A stretch of 64,000 nucleotides of DNA from Chaunax sp. Z400 (Eukaryota; Chordata; Actinopteri; Lophiiformes; Chaunacidae). Shown piece by piece: positions 29,301-41,128 of this stretch. How positions within the stretch are numbered: position 1 is the stretch's first letter; each line of letters starts with the position of its first letter. The DNA lies in contig CM075188.1 in assembly GCA_037577475.1 (NCBI GenBank), forward strand, positions 8,218,501 through 8,282,500. The letters are read 5' to 3'. Both the position numbers and the translations under genes were made by a program. The notes beneath the pieces were generated by a model that made no database searches, had not been told where the DNA came from, and saw only the letters and a list, made by a program, of their open reading frames with translations.

Positions 29301-30622
29301 TTTATTCAGCTTCAATCTGGAGAATGAGAAATGACCCGTGTGTCTGTTTGTGTTACACAACAAATAAGTGTTCACACCCCTGGTCCAGCACAATAAAAAC
29401 TATAGCTGCTGCATTAAATGGGTCTTTTTGGTGCAAACAACAAAAAAGTGAAACTGAGGTGTTATACAGTAATTTGCATCTCTCAAATTCACAGCTGGTA
29501 CCCAGGTTTAAAGTGAATAAAGACATGCACTGTTCATCTGTTAGCCTTAACCCCTCTGTTGTTTCTCTACTTCATCCTCAAACACAAGTAAGCAATCAGT
29601 TGGTGATGTAGGCTAAACACAAAAACACTCTTTCCCATCCTCACTCCAATATAATTTACTAGTAGCCATATAGTGCCGCTGGTGGGATCCATTTATGACG
29701 CAGATCATACGGTGGGGTTGGTAGTCAGCTATGAGTTCAGTACAGATGAAGAAGATTCATCTCCCTTGACACGCGCTGACATAAAAACTATATTTAGCTG
29801 TTGGCGTCCGTGCGTAAAATGACGCTGGCGCAGACGCATGCAGAATGGTTGTGGACTGAATACTGATAAGCAAACAGAGGCAAACGGTGGAAAATGTGCC
29901 AGGAATTGTTGGAGTGTTTATGAAATCGTGAAAAATGACCTCATAGGCCTAAAGTTCTGAAAATTCATTCATTCTAATCTTGAAATCCGCTGATCATCTG
30001 ATCGAGTTTGACATAAACATATAACACATCAAACACATACAATTAAAGACATGCCTTGTGTGGATATGATATATGCTGATATATGAACACTAAACTTCAC
30101 ATTAACTAAATCTCCAAGGGCATTGTGCTCTGTGCATATAGGGCAACCTTATTAATTAGAAGCAGCCTCACTACATGTCTCTGCAGAGGTATTAATGACA
30201 TTTTGTCTCTAATTAGGCCCACAGTGTAACTCATCCTACTGTAGGCTAGTCTACTTCCTGGGGCTGGGTGAGGGTGTAGGCCTACTGCACTTTATGAATA
30301 ATGAAAACATGACGTAAACAATGCGGTCCTCTTTGCAGCTCCGGCTTCAGGGGAGAGGCGGGCGCACTGAGGCGTGATGCGGCCGTGACGTAGTTTCAGT
30401 CGTGGATCTTTAATCCTCTGCCGCAGCAGCACAGCCGGTAACCAGAGGAGGGGGTAACGCGGTCGGACAGGAATGGACCGCACAGGCTAGGTTACACTGA
30501 CGGCCCTTAGATAGAAGATAATAACACCGACTATAACAGAAATTTCGTTTAAAACGAGTCGACTATTTGCATAAATAGGACTGACCCCCTCCTCTCTGTT
30601 TCTGCCTATTCACAGACATTTT

Positions 30623-30646
30623 CCAATGAGAGACGTCGCTTATAAA
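30623..30646 (+). promoter_or_regulatory. cpeb2: Candidate cpeb2 core promoter: CCAAT, GACGTC, TATAAA
   Basis: A CCAAT box (30623-30627), a CRE-like GACGTC (30632-30637) and a TATAAA (30641-30646) are packed into 24 bp, about 170 bp upstream of the cpeb2 ATG. A second CRE half-site, TGACGTAG, lies at 30386-30393 in CpG-rich sequence (about 30330-30480). The order suits a TATA promoter with transcription starting near 30670. The CCAAT-to-TATA spacing is shorter than usual, and a CpG-type start further upstream is also possible. Confidence 0.4.
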
Positions 30647-30815
30647 CGCCGGATAGAATCCTAAAACATACATAGTTGATTCATTTAAAAGCCGAATTCG
30701 GTTTCTTTTAGCCGGATACTACGCCTCGGTTTCCTCCTACCAATTGCGTCCTGGTTCGCCCTTCAGCAGCGTCGCCGCGTCCCTGTTCCTGTCAGCTGCT
30801 GCGCATCAGCAAAAC

Positions 30816-31739
30816 ATGCAGGATGAGCCTGTGGGGGTGACAACCACGCAGTTACCCCCGTCACCAGAGGAAAAGGACAGCAACCGCAGCGCTGTCAGCA
30901 GATACAGAGAGCAGCCGAACCGAACCAACATCCACGGGAGACAACTGGGCTCATTCACACCGGATTACAACCGTCTAAACCAGAAGATAGCTTTTTCCAA
31001 TCCAGATCACTTCTGCCCGACGCAGTGTATCTGTGACCTTCAGCAAAGCCGACAAATACATCAGCAGTTAAGTCAGCACACTGAGTTTAGCCCACCAGAG
31101 TCGCCCCCACCCCAGGGACGCTTCAGTCACCTGCCGCAGAGGCAGCCCGAGCACAGAGCTGCTGACCCCTGCGGCTCTCCCGTGGAAGAGACTGAAGCTG
31201 ATGCTGCGTCGCCATTGCCCACTTCCGTAAATCTAAACAAGATCCAAATGGACTCCCCCATCGCCCACCATATAAATGGCAATGGCAGCAGCACCGGCAA
31301 CATGTTGTCCGGAGGTCTCAGCGCCGCTTTCCCGAACCTCCCCACCCAGGAGATGCAGAGCGCCGGCGTTGGCTCGTCCTCACCTTCCCTCCCTGGCTTC
31401 GGCACCCCGTGGTCCGTTCAGACCAGCTCCTCGCCCCCTCCTGCATCCAACTCCATCAACCCCATCCACGCGAACGCCATTAACCAGATGCCCAACACGG
31501 ATTCTGACAACGGTTTCTACCCAGGTATCCCCTCCTCCATCAACCCGGCCTTCTTCCAGGGTTTTTCGCCAGTGTCTGCTAATCCGTGCGCCGGGATTAA
31601 CGTGCAGGGCTTCAGTGGTCCTTTCTCACCCCAGATAAACGTCCCTCAGCAGGCACAGAGTCGCAGGTCCGTCAGCCCCCAGATGCATCCCCAGCAGGGA
31701 GCCTTCCTGCAGCAGAGGAACAACTACAACCAACATCAG
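30816..31739 (+). CDS. cpeb2: cpeb2 coding exon 1 (low-complexity N-terminal region)
   Basis: A 924-nt exon (308 codons) ending CATCAG|GTGAGC. ATG at 30816 starts MQDEPVG, similar to the MQDD start of CPEB3. The open frame extends about 160 nt upstream of the ATG without another ATG. The encoded text is rich in S, P, N and Q, and its end (RRSVSPQMHPQQ, FLQQRNNYN) is diagnostic of CPEB2. Confidence 0.92.
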
Positions 31740-33848
31740 GTGAGCTGCCCTAGGGCATAAATGACATGAAGGGGACTATCTATCTCCTCTCTATGTCATA
31801 TCTATATTTATGTCTCTGTTATTTAGCTATTCCACATCTGATGACAAAAATAGGCCTTAACCCCCCCATAGCTCCATCCGTTTTACCTATAAGAATAGAG
31901 AGGATGTCCTTAGGTTAGGGAGCATCATGTGACGCTGCTGAGATAAAGCATAGCCTTAATAGTTCTGTGTGTGAAAATTATGCAGTCACAGTCTCCAACA
32001 GTCAGATCTTTCATCATAATTCATTGGTCATGTCCTCTGCAAAAGTCGCTTCTCTTGAGGCAAAGGGAGGGTGAACAGGGGAACAAGGGAGATTCACTGA
32101 ATCTAGCTGTTGTTCTCTCCTGGAGGCTGACAGTGGGATGCAGTCACATGGCACTGGGCCATCCACATCTTGTGGTTCAGTCAGTGGGAAAACAAAGCCT
32201 TTCAAGGTCTGATGTCCTAAATGGGGTGTTTATTTGTGTGAAATGAAGACGTCTAATATCTTAGTGCTGTGTGTGTGTATGTTTGTGTTTTAGCAGACAG
32301 TAAGGGGATCCAGAGGAAACACCAGTGATAAAAAGGCTTGCATGAAGGTTTAGCTCATGCTGGAGTGTTGGGGCCTGTACATTAGTATTCTGAGGTATCA
32401 GGTTTCTCATGTGATTTGCACATTGGGTGTGTGTTTGCGAGCGTGTGTGCTAAACCCTTAGCTTTGAATAGAGTGGTCTGTCGATGTATTTCATAGAGAG
32501 TCAAGTCCCTCCTCCTCTGGTGGACCACAGTGGGGCCTTATTTCACAAAAAAATACACTCAGTGTTCAGTGATGAAAGACACGTAATTCTTTGATCCTGT
32601 TTGGATTGCGCTATAAAATGTAAATAAAGATAATTTTGCAGCTCAAGAAAGTTGAACTTTGTCATTGAACTGTTGAAGCATACAAGACTTAAAGCATCTA
32701 ATTAAAAAACTACACCCAGCAGCCAAATAAGTGACGTCATCTTGTTGAGCCCGACTGAAACCTTGTAGAGCCTGTCCTGCATTCTAGGTTCCGCCATCAC
32801 ACGCAAAGATCAACACACTAAAGGGAGTCGAAGTTAATGAAATGTATCATAGAGCAGACAAAAATTATTTTGTGGTTTGTTAAAATGCTTCGGGGGTTCT
32901 TCTGTTCTAAACCAACCTCCACTGGTTTCCATTTTCTTTCACAGCTCTTACCTTATCCCATTTTGTATTTAGATAATAACGACTATTCTTCAGGCACACC
33001 ACTGTCTGACATTCCGTAGCTGTTTGCTGTTGATACAAAGAGAAAAGGAATTTAGATCAGATTACGTTTGGAGTGTGTGAGAAACAGAAAGTCTGTTGTT
33101 TTCTACATGAAATTTTCACGTGAGAGCATGCCAGATTAAGCATGATGCGATTGGATGTATGATATTCTTAAGAGTGGACGTAAGGTCCATGTAGAGAGAG
33201 AGAGTGTGTGTAACCTACACTGGCGGTGCTGCAGCGCATGGGATACTTAGAATTACACTTAAAGCCCTAAATCTTCTTATCTAGCCACCCGTTACAGGAG
33301 CAGGTAAAGCTCGGCTGTGGCTGACCAGGAGAAAAGAAAGGATGAACAGACAGATGGGATGATATATAGAAATGAAATAACACATAGATACTAAAAGTGC
33401 ACAAAGATGTACATGGCCTTTTTAACCTTCCATCTTTCTGTCCCTTTTGATCTGTGTGCAGCCCATGGTGAAGCCGTCTCCATGGGCCGGTCACCAGGGG
33501 AACGGCTGGGGCTCCGGGGGCATGTCCTGGGGCCGTGACCACCGCAGAGGGAATGCCATGGGTGTACCCGGCTCAGTCAGTCACGTCTCGCCCCTAAAGA
33601 AGCCCTTCTCCAGCAACGTCATCGCTCCTCCCAAGTTCCCACGCTCTGGGGGATCACTGGGGCCTAAGTCCTGGTTAGAGGAGAACATGTTTCGCACAGA
33701 CAGCAACAGCAACACCTTGTTGCCCCTACAGGTAGAAAATTACAGGTTGTTATTGTTTTTGCCAGATAGTTGTTTTGTGTGTGTGGCTTTAACAATGGGA
33801 AAGAACTAGAACATATGCATATGCAATCATACCGGACTGAAATTATGA

Positions 33849-33930
<82 letters not shown>

Positions 33931-36900
33931 ACACCCTTTAGACATACGTAGCCGTGTGCAAATTAGCATGAAAGGCTACCATGTTTAGCATCTCAATGAG
34001 ATGGGGGAGTTTGAACTGATTTGTTCTACAGGTTTCACTAAAGGTGTAACAAAGTGGGGGTTGGGCTCATCTATTTTCAGAGCATTAACATCATGAAGGT
34101 GTAATCTACAGTATTTCAAGACTGCTGAAGGTCTTTCTGTGCACATCTAAAAAAAAAAAAACAGAGGATAATCTTATTCCATGTAATGCATACAAAACTT
34201 TGTGTTTTGTTAGACAAGTGCTTGAGACTAACGGGTCTGTCAGAGACATCGTTGTGTTCTCTATGATGTGACAATGAACACCTCCAACCTTCCACTGAAA
34301 CAGGGTCTATATTTTCACCAGGTGTTTGTTTTGATCACATCTCTCTGATTCCATTAGTAAAATTATGCTTATTAATTTTCTTGGACAAAATCACTGCTAA
34401 TACCTTAAATTACTCCTGACTCGTAACCATTGCTGACGTCCACTTCCTGTCTCTTTGTGGTGTATTTGGTATTTGTGCATTTAATTCATGTCTTGAATGC
34501 AGTCAACCAAAAGTTAGCTATAATTACATATGAGTATACTGTTGATTTGACATGTGCATTGTTTGCAAACAAAACTGCATTGACACCATTGCATGTCATT
34601 TTCAAAGGTTTTGAATACATATCATATATACTATAGTAGCAGATAGATGCTAGTAATAATAATGATTATTCAGGCAAAGAACAGTATTTACATATTATAG
34701 TCATTATATATCATTTCTGATTCTAATACTGTATTTACATTATTACATTATTATTATTATATAGTTAGAATTAACGGAGGTCTTAATTCTCTTGTCACAG
34801 GCCTCTAATGCTAAAAGTAAGAAACTTTCAATATCGTAAGAATTTACTGCACTGATTGTCTGTTATTGTACTGAACAATTTCTCATAACGGAAAACATAT
34901 TCATGTGACTCATTAATTCTAAAATAATGATATCACCTAAATAATGGTGACACCAAATGTTATTACTGTTCCTATGAGCTCAATTTATTAGTGATATCAG
35001 TGCCAAGAAGTACAAGGCTTCCTATTCCAGGAAACAGGCCTGACTCCATGGACTGCTAATTTCCATAAACAGTCTCGGATCCAGAATTTTTCAGATTCCA
35101 AGTCTTTTCCTTCCTTCCTCTCTGTTTAATGTTTGGCAGTCGGTGACCCATCACTGCTGTGTCATGTTCTACACATCGCACAGAGGATGAGAGGGCAGGA
35201 GAGAGTCCCTTACACTTTCAGTGAGAGTATTATACCTGACCCTGACATATAAATGTAATCCTTTATTGCTAATGTATAGCTTAGCTTAAGACTGTCCACC
35301 TAAACTCATTATTCCCACAGCCATATACTGTATAATATGTAACATATGTAACATTTGTGTTACTATTTCCTCCTGATCCATAACAGCAGACAAGATACTT
35401 TTTTTTACTTTCTATCATGTGTCTGACTGATTGTAATTACTGAGCCACTAATAGATCAGTTTAAAACCCAGCTCTTTTGGAGTAAATGGTGACTTCGCCG
35501 TAATTACAAAAACATTTTTCCTCATCTACCTTTAGTGGCATCACTACATACAGTCTTATATTTATTTGTCCAGTTTTTAACACACAGTTACAGTGTCAGC
35601 AGTTTTTACCTTAAACAAAAGGCAGCTGGAAAGAGACGTTTCTGCAGAGCACCAGGGATGATATTCAGTTCATAATCTGATGGCAGAAAAATCAGTGAGT
35701 GAATGTGATGTTTCCAAACATGAAATAATGAAAGCAAAATTATCTGCATAGTTACAGATAGGATTAGATAAGAATATATTCATATTAAATAAGAAAATTT
35801 ATCTTATTGTAATTTGGTTGAAATCACCCTTTAAAGATTTGAAGGAACCAGTGCTTCCTTATCAATAATACAGTGTTGAAATAGATGCAGTTCCTGGATT
35901 ATATTCCCCAAGCAAACTGTCTATTAAAGGAGCATTTCAGCCTTATTCTACTCCCTGATTTCATGAACTGCTGTCTCTGTTGTACTAAATCAACAGATGG
36001 GATACCCAGACAAAAGCATACTTAGCAATCAGCAATGTGTCACTATCAAAGAATGAAGATTTGACCATAATGCTTCCATTATATTGGGTGTGGTAAGGCA
36101 GGTAAGACGCTCTGCGGTTTGTTAGTCACAGTTATGAGTCTGCCATGAAGGAGAACTATCTCCTTGTTCACTACCTCACTTGATGAGCCCATAACCTCCA
36201 TCTCAGCTCTCTGGTTTTGGTTTCCTTTGTCTCTCTCTGTCTGACTGCGGGACCAAGTGAGCTCCTGAGGAGTCCGTCCAGGCTGCTCTCAAATGTACCT
36301 TCAGACTGTAAACATGAGAAAACACGGAAAGAATGTTAATCCAGGCGTGAGCTACCCCCTCTCTTAAATCTCCTACACGTTAAGTCGAATGCCCACACCT
36401 CAGAGGCTTTATTATTTATAAGCCTAAGCACAAAAGTGTGTTACGAACGTGTGAGGAATCAGCCCCGACTCTGGTTTTGACATAAAACCTCAAACCTGTG
36501 TTTTTCAGGACCGCTCCAGAATGTTCGACAGCCTGAACATGCACTCCCTGGAGAGCTCCCTGATTGACATCATGCGAGCTGAGCAGGATCCCATGAAAAG
36601 TAAGAGTGCCTTTCCCTTTCTATCTGTGGTAGTGGTGGTGGGGGGGGGTTTCAGAAGGAGGCGATCATGTTCGGTGAGGAGGCCTGGCATTGCTTGGAGT
36701 GACTGGATGCAGAGAGGTGACGGGCCCGTTGCCCCCAGAGCTGTGTTGTTTTTCCACACACCAGCTTATTTTGTCTGCCGCTGAGAGCTTAATACTTCTG
36801 CCACTAGCTGCACATTTACATGACCTTCAAGCTCTGATCCTGTTGCTGCTTAACCTGGGCAGCACACAGAGCTGAGGAACGAGTGGAGGAGAGAAATGAT

Positions 36901-39900
36901 GGTGTTTTGCTGTAAATACAGCTCTAATTAGATACAGATATTTTCTGACAGTGCAGGTGTCTGCGTATCACACATGACTTGGAATTTTTAAATGAGAAGA
37001 GACATGAAGCAGAAGGCTTTGCATAGCCCAGTGTTTCTTTTGAATAATTCCCCGTGGTCTGGCAGCAGCCTGTAGTGTGACACTGTCCTGGCCTCCTGGG
37101 CTCAGCTGTTGGACATCAGAGGAGCAGTGTCAAATAGCTGCACCCTCCTCTCATAGAGACGGCTGCTTGCAGCACATTTACAGCCTCACAGGTCAGCTAA
37201 ACTTTCAATTTAACATACGACCCAGACATAATAACACTGGCACATCTGTAGAAGCGCTATAATTCTTAAGCAGAGTTGCTTTCTTCAGCCGTAGTCTTTA
37301 TTTAGTCATTATTCATCAAGAGTCAACCCGTGCCCTCCTTTCATGGGCGAGTTTCTTGTTTTTCCTGCCGGAGCAGATGGAGAGGACATGGGCCAGTGTG
37401 CACAGCAGAGAGAGGGGGATCTGGACTAATTTTAGATGTGATCACACTTTCACACACTGTGCATGACAGCCAGAGAGGAGATGAGAGGGAAGGAGGGTAA
37501 GGGGTGGGCTCTGCCATTTTTAGCATTGACAAGGATAACACAACTGTGTACAGCTCCAAAATACAGGACCTCATAAACCAAAAGGTGTAGAGCTGCAAGA
37601 TAATATTTTTAGATTTTCATCTATGTCTTCTTTAATCTGCCATTGAAGCTTAAATAGTTGTTCAAATACTTGTGAATCATCTTTGGGATAAGACTTATTG
37701 ATTTTATTTGATGTTTAAAACTGCAATGTAGAATTTACACATTTCGGACTTTGGTACCACCCAGTGGTAGAATCTAAATAGACACCGGCCGACAGCGATA
37801 CAATACAATACACGCCTATACAAATAGCAACACAAAATCTATACCAATTGTCCCACAAACAAAAACATATGGCTCGTCAATAATCTGAGAGATAGTAGAA
37901 AATCACAGAGAGCCAACTTGATGCAGAACATCTTCCAGATTTAGAGATTACAAAGAGATTAAGGACATAGTCAACCAGAAAGATAAGAACTAAAATATGA
38001 TAGAAGTAGAGGATGCATTATTATTATCTCATTATTTATGAATATGTTCATTATTTTCATTATTAATCTATATAAATCTATGATATGTGTAAAATACTGT
38101 CAGTAAAAGTGAAAAATGTCCATTTTAATTAGTTAAATTAACGTTTTCATTACCAACAATCCAAAACTCAAAGATAAATAAACAGCAAATATTTACATTT
38201 CAGAAGCGTTAAATTATGGTATTTTTGCGTGTAAATTACTTGAATGATTTGCCAATTATCTAATATTTTGCAGATTAATTTTTTTATCAGTCAATTTATT
38301 AATAGATTAACTGTTTCATCCATAATTTTCTCCCCTAAGGATGTTATGTCTCCCACCGTATCTGTTTGTTTGTTAGTTGCATTGTCAGCAGGATTACACA
38401 AAAACTACTGAACAGATTTCCATGAAACCTGGTGGGAGGATGGGTCTGTGGCCAGAATAGACTCCACTAAATGTTGATGTGAATCCGGATAGAGAGGCAG
38501 ATTCGGGGGGGGGGTATTTTCTTTTACATTACAAGATAAATGTTTTTCAATATGTTTTTTTAATTCCTCAGGGAATAATGCACGGAGGAATGTGCTCCAT
38601 CCCAGCTGAATTACAGATAATTAAATAGAATATTGCATTGCAGGTTGCCGTGACATTTCGTTGATGATTACCTCAACCTGTATGTGTGTCATGTGATTCA
38701 TCCAGTCACACAGCTCTTTGTTAGATCACAGCCCATGCTGAGAAGTCCTCGATCAGGTCATCTCCCTGGATTATCTGTCTGTTAATAAAAATGTGTCATT
38801 CTACCACCTTTCCTCGGTCTCCTTTAACGTCAGCCGAAGGTATCTCTGTGAATAAGGAGGGCTCTGTTCCTTCTGCAGACTGCAGTGTTCACTGCAGACA
38901 TGTGAGAAGGCTGTTTTAGCACATTCACAGGCAGACATTGTAGTTATGTGTGTGTGTGTGTCTTTGTGCCTGTGTGTTCTCGCCGCCATGTACACACATT
39001 AGCCTCGCCCTGTCCTCTCCATCTGCTCCGTGTCTCATCTCTATTTCTGTGTGTGTCTATCTCTCATGTCAGGCCGTGTGGGATGCCCTAACCCGGGGGC
39101 CGACGGCCTGCTCATGCTCAATGGTAATTATTCTCACAGCCATCTCACTCTGTTCAGTCACACTGGTTTTCTTTCACAAACCCATACGGTATATTTGCAT
39201 CAAGTGCCATTAGTCATGTGCCGCCACTCCTGGCTTTATACACGTCATTTGTATTGAAGTTTTGTAACGTTACCATCAGTGTAGCATTGTCAAACCTCCA
39301 CTAGGTGCCTTTTCTAAGTTTAACATCCACCATACTGATGGGTTGTGACGGCGCTCACATGATTAGGACTGTTTCCTTTGTTATACCAAGTCATCTGAGG
39401 ACTCTGAATGCACCACAAACAGGACTTTGTTACATCCCTTCATTAAAATGTGCATTTTCAGCGCCACTTAGAATAATGAAATCCCCGCCCATGTCGGCAC
39501 CCGTCCTGTTGTCAGAAATAAAATCTTGTTTTATAACAGTCCTAATAGGACACAAATCTGGGCTGGACAGCATTTACTGTTACAAATACTGTAATTATGA
39601 GTAATTTGTTTCTGTGGGTTTCTGTTTCCTCCTGAGACCCAGCAGTCAACCATTCATCTCTGTCCCGTCAGAGGCTAAAGTCTCTGAGACCTGCTGAGCT
39701 GAGATTTGTCCCTGATAGAGAACATACAGGGCTTTTCAGTGATGTAACACATGTGGAGTTTATTTTTCTGGTTTTCAAAAAGACATCCCTCACAAGGCCA
39801 CAGGTGTGACACATTTTATGGAAGGAATGAAGCTGTAGAAAGTCTCTACTGAGAAGTTCAATGAGTTTTCAGAGCAGTGAAGGGAGTTTTATGTTTCTAT

Positions 39901-41042
39901 GTTATTTGTAGAGACATTAGGTTTCACTATATGTTTATTCTATGCCTTTTACTGCACATTGTAGTTGCTCTGGGTCTCCGGAGGATTGGAGTTACATTTT
40001 AAAGTATTAAGAAGTACTTACTAAATTGATAAGTGGTTAGAAAGATGGCAGATGAAGAGGTCATGATGTAATGGCAGCCATACAGGTTACATGCACTTTT
40101 TGAAAATGTCTGCATAGCTGAAACTTGCACTTTGTGCTTTTCTTCATGCAGCCAGGAGCTATGGGAGACGTCGAGGTAAACTCTACAACATGTCTTTTTC
40201 CTTGTGGCTAATTCTCTTGTGGCATGCTTCATTGCTTGAATGGATACCAAACTGAGGCCTTGAACCTGAGTTGAATGAATTACCTATTGAATTACAGCTA
40301 TTAACTTAAAGATTTTCCCAATAAATTATTGTTTGCCATCAAAAACATGACAAAAATACTTTATGATTGTATTGTTTTAGTGTCCAGACATGCATGATGT
40401 ACAGTAAGTGTTTCATGTTTGGTCATGTTTCTGAAGCACTGGGACATTTGTGCTTCTGCTCTAAGGAACCCCAAAGTCGTATTACATAATAAAAAGATAT
40501 TATCAAAGAAAAATATGTCAATAAATTGTGTAAAATATAAACTATAAAATATATTAATGCCCTAAAGAATTTATACTTGTAATCATTAATACTCAATTCA
40601 TTATGATGAAATTTTATTTCATCATTCATTTCCATAATAAGGTACAACATAATAATCAATAGTTCTATTGGATAAAATTTTTATTTCATATATTATATTA
40701 TAATATTATATCATATATGTTTCTTATTTCTAAATACCCCTTCTCAAAAGTCTGTTTTTATTTCATAAATAAATGAAATAAAAACAACAATGCTTCTACT
40801 TCTTATGAGTTTTATTTCATAATGTTTCATCATTTTATTCCAAAAACTGCTGCCAATGACATCTGAACTTAAGTACTGAGTTGAGTTTTAGTATACTGTT
40901 GGAATATTAAAACTGTAAATGAAAAATGTTAATATTGTTTTTAATCAAATTATTATATATACGTATATATGTATATATGTTTTTATATATGCACATATAT
41001 ATGTATATGTATATATATATGTGTATATATATATGTATATAC

Positions 41043-41128
<86 letters not shown>

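Larger units (their letters stand above)
15001..30600. other. Large gene-free interval between ndnf and cpeb2
   Basis: About 15.6 kb between two divergently transcribed genes without any coding exon I can support. It contains microsatellites and short dispersed repeats, listed separately, and much unique AT-rich sequence. Distal enhancers of either gene could lie here, but conservation cannot be judged from one sequence. Confidence 0.6.

Noticed and set aside
31740..36508. HDV-like self-cleaving ribozyme in a cpeb2 intron
   Set aside because: Known from mammalian CPEB3 introns. I saw no GC-rich nested pseudoknot pattern here; a covariance-model search would settle it.
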